A stretch of 64,000 nucleotides of DNA from Prauserella cavernicola (GTDB taxonomy: Bacteria; Actinomycetota; Actinomycetes; Mycobacteriales; Pseudonocardiaceae), in the NCBI RefSeq assembly GCF_016595675.1, contig NZ_JAENJH010000012.1, positions 62,001 to 126,000 of the forward strand. The letters run 5' to 3'. A model generated the notes under the pieces. The model saw nothing but the letters and a program-made list of their open reading frames with translations, made no database searches and was not told where the DNA came from. The position numbers and the translations under genes are program-made. Positions 7,994 through 16,659 of the stretch are shown here, piece after piece. Position 1 is the first letter of the stretch. The number at the start of each line of letters is the position of its first letter.

Positions 7994-8857
7994 GTGACCG
8001 AGCCGAAGACGTACGGCGACGGCGTCGCCGTGGTGACAGTGACGTACTCGCCGGGGGAGACGCTGGAACGCTTCCTCGACACGCTCGCCAAGGCGACCGA
8101 CCGGGACGTGCGGGTCGTGCTGGCCGACAACGGCTCCGTCGACGGCGCGCCGGAGCGGGCCGCCGAGCGCGAGAACGTGCAGCTGCTCAGCACCGGCGAG
8201 AACCTCGGCTACGGCACCGCGGCCAACCGGGGCGTCGCCGAACTCGACGACGGCTACGGCTGGGTCGTCGTGGCCAACCCCGACCTCGAGTGGGACCCGG
8301 GTTCGCTCGACGAGCTGCTCGACGTCGCGAAGCGCTGGCCGCGCGGCGGGGCGTTCGGACCGCTGATCCGCGAGCCCGACGGCACCGTCTACCCGTCGGC
8401 CCGGCTGCTGCCCGAGCTCAGGCGCGGGATCGGGCACGCGGTCTTCGGCAAGGTGTGGCGCTCCAACCCGTGGACGCGCGCGTACCGCCAGGAGAAGGGC
8501 GCGCCGACCGAGCGGGTCGCGGGCTGGCTGTCCGGTTCGTGCCTGCTCCTGCGGCGGGAGGCGTTCGACTCGATCGACGGGTTCGACCCGCGCTACTTCA
8601 TGTACTTCGAGGACGTCGACCTCGGCGACCGGCTCGGCCGCGCGGGCTGGCACAACGTCTACGCGCCCTCCGCCGCGGTGATGCACATCGGCGGACAGGC
8701 GACGTCCAAGGCGTCGGCGAAGATGCTCGCCGCACACCACGACAGCGCCTACCGCTACCTCTCCGACCGTCGCAAGGGCGTGCTGTGGAAGCCCGTGCTC
8801 ATGGCGATCCGAGCCGGGCTCGCGGTGCGGCTGCGCCTGGAGACCCGTCGCGGCTGA
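7994..8857 (+). CDS. wbbL: Rhamnosyltransferase, WbbL type
   Basis: This 287-residue GT2 enzyme matches the transferase that puts L-rhamnose on decaprenyl-diphospho-GlcNAc, completing the linker between peptidoglycan and arabinogalactan. It has VTVTYSPGETL, LADNGSVDG, a NPDLEW metal site, GWLSGSCLLLRREAF and RYFMYFEDVDLGDRLG, all typical of WbbL. In M. tuberculosis the order rmlD-wbbL-mannose-1-P guanylyltransferase is the same (Rv3266c-Rv3264c). The GTG at 7994 follows CACAAT by six bases and suits a leaderless start; GTG 7979 is an alternative. Activity is inferred from family and context. Confidence 0.85.
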   Translation: MTEPKTYGDGVAVVTVTYSPGETLERFLDTLAKATDRDVRVVLADNGSVDGAPERAAERENVQLLSTGENLGYGTAANRGVAELDDGYGWVVVANPDLEWDPGSLDELLDVAKRWPRGGAFGPLIREPDGTVYPSARLLPELRRGIGHAVFGKVWRSNPWTRAYRQEKGAPTERVAGWLSGSCLLLRREAFDSIDGFDPRYFMYFEDVDLGDRLGRAGWHNVYAPSAAVMHIGGQATSKASAKMLAAHHDSAYRYLSDRRKGVLWKPVLMAIRAGLAVRLRLETRRG

Positions 8858-8876
8858 GTCCGCGTCCCCGACACGA

Positions 8877-8914
8877 CGAAGGCCGTCCTCACCTCGCGGT
8901 GGGGACGGCCTTCG
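8877..8914. terminator. Bidirectional hairpin terminator
   Basis: A 17-bp stem (8877-8893 pairing with 8898-8914, one G-T pair) encloses the loop TCGC. It lies between the convergent wbbL and the 8930-9283 gene. It has no long T run, as is common for terminators in high-GC actinobacteria. Confidence 0.75.
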
Positions 8915-8929
8915 CTGTCGATGGGGGAC

Positions 8930-9283
8930 CTACAGGCCCTCGAGCCTGCGGGCCATCGTGGACTGGGCCTGCTTCGTCCGTGTGGTCGGGACCAATCCGC
9001 TGATCTCGGTCTCCTCCGGGCCTGCGTCCTCGGCCTCCGGCGCGTCGAGCCGCGACGTCGGCTGGGAGTCGGCCAGGTGGGAGTCGCTGCTCTGGATGAA
9101 CGCCGCCGAGAGCTTCGTGGTCGTGTCCGGGTCCTCTTCCGTGTCGAGCCACTGGACGACTGACGCCGGGATCTGCTGCGTGTTCGCGGCATCCATCGGC
9201 GACGTCATGTTGTCCGGTGTCACCACGCCGTCGCGCGCCTGGGCGCGGATCAGTACGGCATCAGCCCGATCGCGGGGATCCAT
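8930..9283 (-). CDS. Conserved hypothetical protein (MDPRDRAD type), 117 aa
   Basis: A soluble, acidic 117-residue protein that begins MDPRDRADAVL and contains SPMDAANTQQIP. I recall both as the conserved face of an uncharacterised actinobacterial family, but no function is known to me. There is no signal peptide, membrane segment or recognisable catalytic motif, and the second half looks disordered (many Glu, Asp, Thr and Ser). The open frame continues upstream to 9307, but the ATG at 9283 has a GGGGAGG ribosome site and begins at the conserved residues. It ends against the hairpin shared with wbbL. Confidence 0.65.
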   Translation of the reverse strand: MDPRDRADAVLIRAQARDGVVTPDNMTSPMDAANTQQIPASVVQWLDTEEDPDTTTKLSAAFIQSSDSHLADSQPTSRLDAPEAEDAGPEETEISGLVPTTRTKQAQSTMARRLEGL

Positions 9284-9430
9284 GCCCTCGCCTCCCCGAT
9301 ACTTCACCGAGGCCCTCTCTCGCCGGGGCCGCCGCGTTGCTGTCTAGGGTAGGGCCTCCGGCCACGGACCGTTAGAGTTTCCCCCGGTTTGTCGCCGGAT
9401 GATCACCAAAGGGAAAGGGAAGGTGCCCGG

Positions 9431-10510
9431 ATGACCTCCGTGACCGGAGCAGATGCCGTGGTGCTGGTCGGTGGCAAGGGCACTCGCCTGCGCCCGCTCA
9501 CGCTCTCCGCGCCGAAACCGATGCTCCCGACGGCCGGTGTGCCCTTCCTGTCCCACCTGCTCTCCCGCATCCGCGAGGCCGGGATGACGCACGTGGTGCT
9601 CGGCACGTCGTACCGCGCCGAGGTGTTCGAGGACTACTTCGGCGACGGCTCCTCGCTGGGCCTGGAGATCGAGTACGTCGTGGAGGACGAACCGCTCGAC
9701 ACCGGCGGCGCCATCCGCAACGTCGCCGACCGGCTCCGAGCCGACGACGTGGTGATCTTCAACGGCGACATCCTCTCCGGCGCCGATCTCGGCGCGCTCG
9801 TCGCGACCCACCGCGAGGCAGAGGCCGACGTCACTCTGCACCTGCAGCGCGTCGACGACCCGAGCCGGTTCGGCTCCGTGCCCACCGACGCCGACGGCAG
9901 GGTCACCGCGTTCCTGGAGAAGACCCCGGATCCGCCGACCGACCAGATCAACGCCGGGTGCTACGTGTTCCGCCGCGAGGTGGTCGAGTCCATTCCCGCC
10001 GGCCGCCCGGTCTCGGTGGAGCGCGAGACGTTCCCGGGGTTGTTGTCGGCCGGGGCGCGCGTGCACGGCTTCGTCGACAGTTCGTACTGGCTCGACGTCG
10101 GCACGCCCGAGGCGTTCGTGCGCGGGTCGGCCGACCTGGTGCGCGGGCTCGCGCCGACGTCGGCGCTGCCGGGCCCGACCGGTGAGGTGCTGCGGCTCGA
10201 CGGCGCGAGCGTCGCCGACGGCGCCGTCGTGTGCGGTGGCACGACGCTCGGCGCGGGTGCCGTCGTCGGCGAGGGCGCGAGGGTCGAGGGATCGGTGCTC
10301 TTCGACGGCGCGCGGGTGGATGATGGTGCCGTGGTGGAGGGTTCGGTGCTGGGCTCCGGCGCATGCGTGGGAGCCGGTGCGGTGCTGCGCGGCGTGGTGC
10401 TCGGTGACGGCGCCTCGGTCGGCGACGGCTGCGAGCTGCTCGACGGCGTACGGGTGTGGCCGGAGGCGGTGCTTCCGTCCGGTTCGATCCGGTTCTCGAG
10501 CGATGCCTGA
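9431..10510 (+). CDS. Mannose-1-phosphate guanylyltransferase (Rv3264c type)
   Basis: A 359-residue sugar-nucleotide pyrophosphorylase, predicted to make GDP-mannose from GTP and mannose 1-phosphate for mannosylated lipids and glycans. The signature GGKGTRLRPLT and the FNGDIL metal site are present. From about residue 255 a left-handed beta-helix follows, seen as hexapeptide-like repeats rich in GA and VGEGA. The length equals that of M. tuberculosis Rv3264c. The ATG at 9431 is preceded by the purine run GGGAAAGGGAAGG, and a possible -10 TAGAGT is at 9373-9378. The nucleotide specificity is inferred; another NDP-hexose is possible. Confidence 0.82.
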   Translation: MTSVTGADAVVLVGGKGTRLRPLTLSAPKPMLPTAGVPFLSHLLSRIREAGMTHVVLGTSYRAEVFEDYFGDGSSLGLEIEYVVEDEPLDTGGAIRNVADRLRADDVVIFNGDILSGADLGALVATHREAEADVTLHLQRVDDPSRFGSVPTDADGRVTAFLEKTPDPPTDQINAGCYVFRREVVESIPAGRPVSVERETFPGLLSAGARVHGFVDSSYWLDVGTPEAFVRGSADLVRGLAPTSALPGPTGEVLRLDGASVADGAVVCGGTTLGAGAVVGEGARVEGSVLFDGARVDDGAVVEGSVLGSGACVGAGAVLRGVVLGDGASVGDGCELLDGVRVWPEAVLPSGSIRFSSDA

Positions 10511-11414
10511 GCGGTTCCGCCGCTGGGAACCCGGGTTTCCCGTCGAGGTCTCCTCGGCGGTCGCTCCGCTGCGGCGCGGCTCGGGTGATCCGTGCCTGCG
10601 CCGGGACGAGGCGGGCAGGCTGTGGCTCACCGCCAACACCGAGGGCGGCCCTGGCACGCTCGTGTTCGTGCGCCGCGCCGACGGCGCCATCGAGGCGAAG
10701 GCCTGGGGCGGCGGTGCGGAGGTCCTGCTCGACGGATTGCCCGCCCTGCTCGGAGCCGACGATGACGACGCGGGCTTCGTCGCCCACCACGACGCCGTCG
10801 CCGCGTCCAGGCGGCAGCGTCCGCTGCTGCGACTCGGCGCGACGGGCCGCGTGTGGGACGTGCTGATCCCCGCGGTGCTGGAGCAGAAGGTCACCGGCAT
10901 CGAGGCCAGGCGCTCGTGGCGCGAGTTGTGCCGCCGCTTCGGCGAGCCCGCGCCGGGACCCGTTCCGGCCGGGATGCGCCTTCCGCCGACGCCGGAGGCC
11001 ATTCGCTCCATCGTGGACTGGAACTGGCACAGGGCGGGCGTTGATCTGAGCAGGCGCGCGGCACTGATCGCCGCCGCGAGCGTGGCGCACCGGCTCGAAC
11101 GAGCGGTGGAACTGCGTGGTGCCGAGGGCCGGGCGTGGCTGCGGAAGGTGCCGGGCATCGGTGTGTGGACGGCGGCCGAGGTCGCGCAGCGCGCGTGGGG
11201 CGATCCGGACGCGGTGAGCTTCGGCGACTTCCACATCCCGGCCGTCGTCGGCCACGCGCTGGTGGGCAGGGCGCTCGACGACGAGGGCCTGCAGTCCGTG
11301 CTCGCCCCGTACGCGCCGCAGCGGCAGCGTGCTGTGCGCTACGTGGAGGCCGCCGGGTTCTCCCGGCCGCGGTTCGGACCCCGGTATCCGGTCAGGGACT
11401 ACCGCGCGATCTGA
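10503..11414 (+). CDS. AlkA-type DNA-3-methyladenine glycosylase II / HhH-GPD protein
   Basis: A 303-residue base-excision DNA glycosylase. The helix-hairpin-helix stretch LRKVPGIGVWTAAEV lies near residue 218 and is followed by SFGDFHIP, where the Asp is the expected catalytic residue of the HhH-GPD family. The N-terminal part has VWDVLIPAVLEQKVTG, as in other AlkA-like enzymes. The ATG at 10503 overlaps the end of the guanylyltransferase gene by eight bases, so the genes are cotranscribed although unrelated in function. Its end overlaps the convergent GntR gene by 16 bases. Confidence 0.85.
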   Translation: MPERFRRWEPGFPVEVSSAVAPLRRGSGDPCLRRDEAGRLWLTANTEGGPGTLVFVRRADGAIEAKAWGGGAEVLLDGLPALLGADDDDAGFVAHHDAVAASRRQRPLLRLGATGRVWDVLIPAVLEQKVTGIEARRSWRELCRRFGEPAPGPVPAGMRLPPTPEAIRSIVDWNWHRAGVDLSRRAALIAAASVAHRLERAVELRGAEGRAWLRKVPGIGVWTAAEVAQRAWGDPDAVSFGDFHIPAVVGHALVGRALDDEGLQSVLAPYAPQRQRAVRYVEAAGFSRPRFGPRYPVRDYRAI

Positions 11415-12097
11415 CGGAACCCCTCGAGCAACTGGCTCTCGGCGAGGTCGAGGTAGGCCTCGAGGCTCTTCTCGGCCTTGGCGAACTGGCGATTGGTCAG
11501 CAGGTCGGCGATGTTGCGGTTGAGCTCGATGTAGGGCTCGTGGAACTCCCTCGGCCGCGCCATCACGTGGAAGCCCAGGCGCAGCTCGGCCACGACCTGG
11601 CGCATGATCTCGTCCACGCGCGGGCTGCCGATCAGCGCGGTGAGCGCCTGGTGGAAGCGGATGTTGGCGGTGCCGACGTCGAGCCACCGCTGCTGCGGAG
11701 CGGCCTGTTCGGCCACGGCGACCTCGGCGTCGATCGCGGCGATCAGCTCGGGACGGGCCTTGCGCCCCGACCGGATTGCGCTGGTCTCGATGACGCGCCG
11801 GGTGCGGTAGAGGTCCACGATGTCGTCGGCGTCGAGCACGCGGACGAACACGCCGCGGTGGAACTCGTGCACCAGCAGCCGTTCGTGGACGAGCAGGCGG
11901 AACGCCTCGCGAAGGGTGTTGCGCGAGACCGACAACGCCTTGCCCGCGCTCTCCTCCGACAGGCGGGTACCCGGGGGCATCGCGCCCTCGATGATGCGCT
12001 GGCGCAGCAAATCGGCGACGCGTTCGGCCGTGCTCGTGCGGTCGAGCAACGTGCGATCGCCCGCGAGTAGCTCCACCCACGGGTCAGTGGCGGCCAT
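11399..12097 (-). CDS. GntR-family (FadR/VanR subfamily) transcriptional regulator
   Basis: A 232-residue regulator with an N-terminal winged helix (VADLLRQRIIEGAMPPGTRL.. then SVSRNTLREAFRLL, residues 25-75) and a C-terminal all-helical FCD-type ligand domain containing FHQALTALIGS. It is divergent from the NRAMP-like/pxpBC operon across 119 bases that contain a promoter with a palindrome, so it probably controls that operon and perhaps itself. The ligand may be an organic acid related to 5-oxoproline; this is inferred only from its position. Confidence 0.87.
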   Translation of the reverse strand: MAATDPWVELLAGDRTLLDRTSTAERVADLLRQRIIEGAMPPGTRLSEESAGKALSVSRNTLREAFRLLVHERLLVHEFHRGVFVRVLDADDIVDLYRTRRVIETSAIRSGRKARPELIAAIDAEVAVAEQAAPQQRWLDVGTANIRFHQALTALIGSPRVDEIMRQVVAELRLGFHVMARPREFHEPYIELNRNIADLLTNRQFAKAEKSLEAYLDLAESQLLEGFRQIAR

Positions 12098-12152
12098 GAC
12101 CCCTCCATGTTCGTGTGACCGCAGCTTAACAAAACGAAGTAGGACAAGACTC

Positions 12153-12181
12153 TTGCAGGATTGTTGAACAACTCGTACCTT
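12153..12181 (+). promoter_or_regulatory. Promoter with internal palindromic operator for the NRAMP-pxpBC operon
   Basis: TTGCAG at 12153-12158 and TACCTT at 12176-12181 are separated by exactly 17 bases, as for a housekeeping sigma factor. The spacer contains the perfect palindrome TTGTTGAACAA at 12161-12171. A dimeric GntR repressor bound there would block RNA polymerase. Confidence 0.55.
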
Positions 12182-12216
12182 CTCTGAAACACCGGACCCG
12201 GGATGGGAGGCCGTTC

Positions 12217-13473
12217 ATGGCCGACGAAGCCAGCTCGCCCACCAGCGAAAAATCCGACAAGAAGGGCGCTTCTGGCACGCTCGGCGCCGCGACGAAGCGT
12301 GGCGCGCTGATGGGCGCGATCTTCCTGATGGCGACCAGCGCCGTCGGTCCCGGCTTCATCACCCAGACGACCACGTTCACGGCCTCGCTGGGCGCGGCGT
12401 TCGCGTTCGCGATCCTGGTTTCGATCCTCGTCGACATCGCGGTGCAGCTCAACGTGTGGCGAGTCATCGGCGTCTCGGGCATGCGCGCCCAGGATCTCGG
12501 CAACAAGGTGCTGCCCGGCATCGGCTACGTGATGGCCGCGCTCGTGGTGGTCGGCGGGCTGGTGTTCAACATCGGCAACGTCGCGGGCACCTCGCTGGGG
12601 ATGGACGCGCTGTTCGGTCTCGACGTCAAGATCGGTGGCACGATCTCGGCGATCATCGCCATCGGCATCTTCCTGTCCAAGCGGGCGGGCGTCGCGATGG
12701 ACCGCCTCGTGGTGGTGCTGGGCGTGCTGATGATCGGGCTGACGACCTACGTCGCGATCGTGTCCGGTCCCCCCGTCGGCGAGGCGCTCACCCAAGCGGT
12801 ATTGCCGGACAACATCGACTTCCTGGTGATCACCACGCTGATCGGTGGCACCGTCGGCGGCTACATCACCTACGCGGGCGCGCACCGGCTCGTCGACTCG
12901 GGCACCACCGGCGTCGAGCAGGTCAGGGACGTCTCGCGCAGCTCGGTCGTCGCGTTGCTGGTGACCGGCCTGATGCGCGTGGTGCTGTTCCTCGCCATCC
13001 TCGGCGTGGTCGCGGGCGGTGTCACGCTCGCCGCGGACAACCCGTCCGCCGACGCCTTCCACCACGCCGCCGGCGAGGTCGGGCTGCGGCTGTTCGGCAT
13101 CGTGCTGTGGGCAGCGGCGATCACCTCGGTGGTCGGCGCCTCGTACACGTCGGTGTCGTTCGTGGTGACGTTCTCGCCCGCGCTCAAGCGCAGGCAGAAC
13201 TGGCTGGTCGGCGGGTTCATCGCCATCTCGCTGGTGGCGTTCCTGCTGCTCGACCAGGCCCCGACGACGCTGCTGATCCTCGCCGGAGCGCTCAACGGGC
13301 TGATCCTGCCCGTCGGGTTCGGTGTGCTGATGTGGGTCGCCGCGCGCCGCTCCGACCTGCTGGGTGGCTACCGTTACCCGCGCTGGCTGCTGATCATCGG
13401 CGTGCTGGCGTGGCTGCTGACCCTGTACCTCGGCTGGAACTCGCTGAGCGGTATCGCCGATCTGTGGAGCTGA
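12217..13473 (+). CDS. NRAMP-family-like transporter of the 5-oxoproline cluster (YcsG type)
   Basis: A 418-residue integral membrane protein with about eleven hydrophobic segments after a short soluble N-terminus. The first helix has SAVGPGFITQTTT, a relative of the DPGN-type helix of NRAMP metal transporters, but without the metal-binding Asp-Pro-Gly-Asn. This matches the YcsG branch, which is found with pxpB and pxpC in Bacillus and many other bacteria. It likely imports a small organic substrate or ion needed by the oxoprolinase system. The ATG at 12217 has a GGGAGG ribosome site. pxpB follows after two bases. Confidence 0.78.
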   Translation: MADEASSPTSEKSDKKGASGTLGAATKRGALMGAIFLMATSAVGPGFITQTTTFTASLGAAFAFAILVSILVDIAVQLNVWRVIGVSGMRAQDLGNKVLPGIGYVMAALVVVGGLVFNIGNVAGTSLGMDALFGLDVKIGGTISAIIAIGIFLSKRAGVAMDRLVVVLGVLMIGLTTYVAIVSGPPVGEALTQAVLPDNIDFLVITTLIGGTVGGYITYAGAHRLVDSGTTGVEQVRDVSRSSVVALLVTGLMRVVLFLAILGVVAGGVTLAADNPSADAFHHAAGEVGLRLFGIVLWAAAITSVVGASYTSVSFVVTFSPALKRRQNWLVGGFIAISLVAFLLLDQAPTTLLILAGALNGLILPVGFGVLMWVAARRSDLLGGYRYPRWLLIIGVLAWLLTLYLGWNSLSGIADLWS

Positions 13474-13475
13474 CG

Positions 13476-14084
13476 ATGCGTGTGCTGCCGTGTGCCGACT
13501 CTGGGCTGCTCGTCGAGCTCGACGACCTCACCGAGGTCAGGGCGCTGCACGCGGCACTCGAGGCCGACCGGCCCGAGGGCGTGACCGACTTCGTGCCCGC
13601 GGCCAGGACCCTGCTGTTGCGGCTCGGTCCCGGCGCTGACGTGACCGCGATCGAGCACGCCGTGCGCACCGTCCGGCCGGGCGAGGTCGCCGACACCGAC
13701 AGCGAGCTGCTGCGGGTCCCGGTGGTCTACGACGGCGTCGACCTGGCCGAGGTGGCAGAGCTGACGGGGCTCACCGAGCGCGAGGTCATCGCCGAGCACA
13801 CGGGTACGGAGTGGACGGTCGCCTTCGGCGGGTTCGCCCCCGGATTCGGCTACCTGATGGGAGGTTCGCCGAAACTGGAGGTGCCCAGGCGGGTCGAGTC
13901 GCGCACGCGGGTGCCCTTGGGCGCGGTCGGGCTGGCCGGCTCGTTCTCCGGGATCTACCCGCGCGAGTCGCCGGGCGGCTGGCAGCTCATCGGGCGCACG
14001 GAGCTGCGGATGTGGCAGGTCGACCGCGAGCCACCGGCGCTGCTGCGGCCCGGTGTGCGCGTGCGGTTCGAGGAGGCGGAGTGA
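13476..14084 (+). CDS. pxpB: 5-oxoprolinase subunit PxpB (KipI type)
   Basis: A 202-residue protein of the PxpB/KipI family, one of three subunits of the ATP-dependent bacterial 5-oxoprolinase that turns pyroglutamate into glutamate. Hallmarks are FGGFAPGFGYLMG and VPLGAVGLAGSFSGIYP followed by SPGGWQLIGRT. It starts at ATG 13476, just after the transporter's stop, and its own stop overlaps the GTG of pxpC (GTGA). The catalytic partner PxpA (YcsF/LamB) is not in the window. Confidence 0.88.
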   Translation: MRVLPCADSGLLVELDDLTEVRALHAALEADRPEGVTDFVPAARTLLLRLGPGADVTAIEHAVRTVRPGEVADTDSELLRVPVVYDGVDLAEVAELTGLTEREVIAEHTGTEWTVAFGGFAPGFGYLMGGSPKLEVPRRVESRTRVPLGAVGLAGSFSGIYPRESPGGWQLIGRTELRMWQVDREPPALLRPGVRVRFEEAE

Positions 14085-14971
14085 ACCGGGACCGGGCGAG
14101 CGTGGGGCTCGAGGTGCTGGAGCCGGGTCCGCTGGCGACGGTGCAAGACCTCGGCAGGCACGGGCTTGCCGGGATCGGCGTCGGCAGCTCTGGTGCCGCC
14201 GACCGTGGGTCGCTACGGCTGGCCAACCGTTTGCTCGGCAACGACGAGAACGCGGCGGCCGTGGAGGTGACCTTCGGCGGGTTCGCGGCGCGGGCGCTGC
14301 GCGACCTCACCGTGGCGATCACCGGCGCGCCGTGCCCGGTCACCGTCGACGAGCGCGGTGCGGCGACGAACGCGCTGGTGCGGGTTCCGGCCGGTGCCGT
14401 GCTGCGGCTCGGCGTCCCCGACCGTGGGCTGCGCGCCTACGTCGCGGTGCGCGGTGGCATCGCCGTTGACCCGGTGCTGGGCTCGCGCTCCACCGACGTG
14501 CTCTCCGGACTCGGGCCCGAGCAGCTGTGCGCGGGCGTGGAGCTGCCCGTCGGCCCGGCTCCGCGACAGCTCCCCGTCACCGACTTCGCGCCGGTCGCGC
14601 CGTTGCCCGCCGACGAGCTGGTGCTCACCGTTGTGCCGGGCCCGAGACAGGACTGGTTCACCTGCGAGGCGTTCGCCGCGCTGCTGCGGGAGTCCTACGC
14701 GGTGACCTCGGAGACCAACCGCGTCGGCATCCGGCTCGACGGTCCCGAGCTCGCGCGGAGCAGGGACGACGAACTGCCCAGCGAGGGCATGGTGATGGGC
14801 TCGCTGCAGGTGCCACCGTCGGGCAGGCCGACGCTCTTTCTCGCCGACCACCCGGTGACCGGCGGTTATCCGGTGATCGCCGTGGTCGTGGCCTGCGATG
14901 TCGACAAGGCCGCTCAGGCGCGTCCTGGCATGCGCGTGCGGTTCACCGTGAAGGGAAGGGGACACCGATGA
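14081..14971 (+). CDS. pxpC: 5-oxoprolinase subunit PxpC (KipA type)
   Basis: A 296-residue biotin-dependent-carboxylase-like protein that pairs with PxpB in the oxoprolinase complex. It starts [17 protein letters not shown], with the TVQDLGR typical of the family, and contains [16 protein letters not shown] and [10 protein letters not shown]-like sequence ([10 protein letters not shown]), then [16 protein letters not shown]. The GTG at 14081 has a perfect AGGAGG four bases upstream and overlaps the pxpB stop. Its stop overlaps the next ATG. Function is known for the family; absence of pxpA nearby is the oddity. Confidence 0.88.
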   Translation: MNRDRASVGLEVLEPGPLATVQDLGRHGLAGIGVGSSGAADRGSLRLANRLLGNDENAAAVEVTFGGFAARALRDLTVAITGAPCPVTVDERGAATNALVRVPAGAVLRLGVPDRGLRAYVAVRGGIAVDPVLGSRSTDVLSGLGPEQLCAGVELPVGPAPRQLPVTDFAPVAPLPADELVLTVVPGPRQDWFTCEAFAALLRESYAVTSETNRVGIRLDGPELARSRDDELPSEGMVMGSLQVPPSGRPTLFLADHPVTGGYPVIAVVVACDVDKAAQARPGMRVRFTVKGRGHR

Positions 14972-15738
14972 CCGGGACACCGGCGGAGGTCAGGGAGCGG
15001 TTCCGCGCCGGGCTGCGGGTGCCGACCTCGGGCTACTGCCCCGGCTGGACGCAGGCCAACCTGCTGAGCCTGCCGAAGGCCGACGCCTACGACTTCCTGC
15101 TGTTCTCCCAGCGCAACCCCAAGCCGTGCCCGGTGCTCGACGTGAGCGAGCCGGGACAGCGCAGCGCGTCGATCTTCTCCGGTGACCTGAGCACCGACCT
15201 GCCGGCGTATCGCGTGTACCGCGACGGCGAGTTCGTCGACGAGCGCTCCGAGGTCGCGGACCTGTGGCGTGAGGACCTGGTGACCTTCCTGATCGGCTGC
15301 AGCTTCACGTTCGAGACCGCGCTGCTGGAGGCCGGTGTCCCGGTCCGGCACCTCGATGCGGGCTCCAACGTGCCGATGTACGAGACCAACCGCGAGTGCA
15401 GGCCCGCGGGCTCGCTCTCGGGTCCGCTGGTGGTGTCGATGCGCCCGGTGCCCGCCGAGCTGGTGGCCACGGCGGTGCGGGTGACCTCGCGCTACCCGGC
15501 GGTGCACGGCGCGCCCGTCCACATCGGATCGCCTGAGCTGCTCGGCATCGCCGACCTCGCCACTCCGGACTTCGGCGATGCCGTGGAGGTCAGGCCGGGC
15601 GAGATACCGGTGTTCTGGGCGTGCGGGGTGACGCCGCAGGCCGCGGTGATGCGGTCGAAGCCGTCGTTCGCGATCGCCCACGCGCCGGGCCACATGGCGA
15701 TCACCGACGTCCGCGACGCCGAGTTCCAGATCCCTTAG
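14968..15738 (+). CDS. YcsI-like putative hydro-lyase (DUF1445 / D-glutamate cyclase family)
   Basis: A 256-residue soluble protein of the YcsI family. The conserved pieces [13 protein letters not shown] near the start, [27 protein letters not shown] and the C-terminal [12 protein letters not shown] and APGHMAITD are all present. Members are placed near PxpABC and are related to mitochondrial D-glutamate cyclase, which converts D-glutamate to 5-oxo-D-proline, so it may feed the oxoprolinase. The ATGA overlap with pxpC indicates a single operon. The enzymatic role is an inference from family and neighbours. Confidence 0.82.
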   Translation: MTGTPAEVRERFRAGLRVPTSGYCPGWTQANLLSLPKADAYDFLLFSQRNPKPCPVLDVSEPGQRSASIFSGDLSTDLPAYRVYRDGEFVDERSEVADLWREDLVTFLIGCSFTFETALLEAGVPVRHLDAGSNVPMYETNRECRPAGSLSGPLVVSMRPVPAELVATAVRVTSRYPAVHGAPVHIGSPELLGIADLATPDFGDAVEVRPGEIPVFWACGVTPQAAVMRSKPSFAIAHAPGHMAITDVRDAEFQIP

Positions 15739-16094
15739 GCGGGTCTGACGGCGGCGGCGACGATCGCCACTGCCTCGTCGGCATCCAGGCCGAGGGCGCG
15801 CACCGTCTCGGCGTAGCGCTCGGCCGCCTCCTGCGCCTGCCTGCGGCTCTGGTCGCCGGAGGCCGCGACGAAGCTGCCCGCCCTGCCCCTGGTCTCGATG
15901 AGCCCGGCCTCCTCCAGCTCCCGGTAGGAGCGGGCGATGGTGTTGGGCGCGATGCCGAGGTCGGTCGCGAGCCCGCGCACGGTGGGCAGTTTCGTGCCCA
16001 CGGCCAGCGTGCCGTCGTTGATCTGGCGGGCCAGCTCCGTGCGGACCTGTTCGAAGGGCGGCACCTTCGAGGTGCTGTCCACGGTGACGATCAC
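15735..16094 (-). CDS. Short GntR-family (YtrA-type) regulator
   Basis: A 119-residue regulator consisting of a winged helix ([15 protein letters not shown], then [19 protein letters not shown], residues 12-70) and a short helical tail, the size of YtrA-type GntR proteins. These usually repress a neighbouring transport operon, but no ABC transporter lies here. The next genes on the strand are a NUDIX hydrolase and fbiBA upstream. Its stop overlaps the end of the YcsI-like gene by four bases. The target is unknown. Confidence 0.82.
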   Translation of the reverse strand: MIVTVDSTSKVPPFEQVRTELARQINDGTLAVGTKLPTVRGLATDLGIAPNTIARSYRELEEAGLIETRGRAGSFVAASGDQSRRQAQEAAERYAETVRALGLDADEAVAIVAAAVRPA

Positions 16095-16116
16095 GAGTGC
16101 CTCCAGACCGAGTGCG

Positions 16117-16659
16117 TCAGGCGCGTTCGAGTGCGGCCGAGATCAGCTCGCCCAGATCCTCGCTGCCCGAGGGCAGCGCGTCCACCGGCCACCAGCGGAG
16201 GTCGTCGGACTCGTCGCTGGCCACCGGCGCGGCGTCGCGCGGAGCGCGGACGTAGTAGCGGACGTCGAAGTGTCGCGTCGGAACACCCAGCGAGCACGTG
16301 AGCGCGTGGACGTCGAGGTGCACCGGCTCGGGATCGAGCTTGAGCCCGGCGATGCCCGACTCCTCGGTCGCCTCGCGCAGCGCGGCGTCGGCCAGCGTGG
16401 CGTCGCCCGGCTCGCAGTGCCCGCCCAGCTGCAGCCAGCGCCCGACCCTCGGGTGCAGCGTCAGCAGCACGCGCTCGCCCGGCTCGTCGAGCACCACGGC
16501 CGAAGCCGTGATGTGGCCGGGCACGCACTCGCGCGCGCACGCGTCCTCGCGCGCGGTCAGGAAGCCGAGGTAGCTCTGCCGCAGCGACTCCTGGCCCCCG
16601 CTCGAAGGCCGCCAGGAGTCCAGAGTGGACACGACATCGGCATGCAGCGAATGCGGCAC
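16117..16659 (-). CDS. NUDIX hydrolase
   Basis: A 180-residue NUDIX hydrolase. The box begins GGHCEPGDATLADAAL and continues REATEESGI; it is the GGH variant in which the usual second Glu position is shifted, as in a group of actinobacterial NUDIX proteins. It should cleave a nucleoside diphosphate linked to another moiety. The GTG at 16659 shares its G with the TAG of fbiB, so translation is coupled to fbiB. This suggests a link to F420 metabolism or nucleotide clean-up, but the substrate is not known. Confidence 0.82.
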   Translation of the reverse strand: MPHSLHADVVSTLDSWRPSSGGQESLRQSYLGFLTAREDACARECVPGHITASAVVLDEPGERVLLTLHPRVGRWLQLGGHCEPGDATLADAALREATEESGIAGLKLDPEPVHLDVHALTCSLGVPTRHFDVRYYVRAPRDAAPVASDESDDLRWWPVDALPSGSEDLGELISAALERA

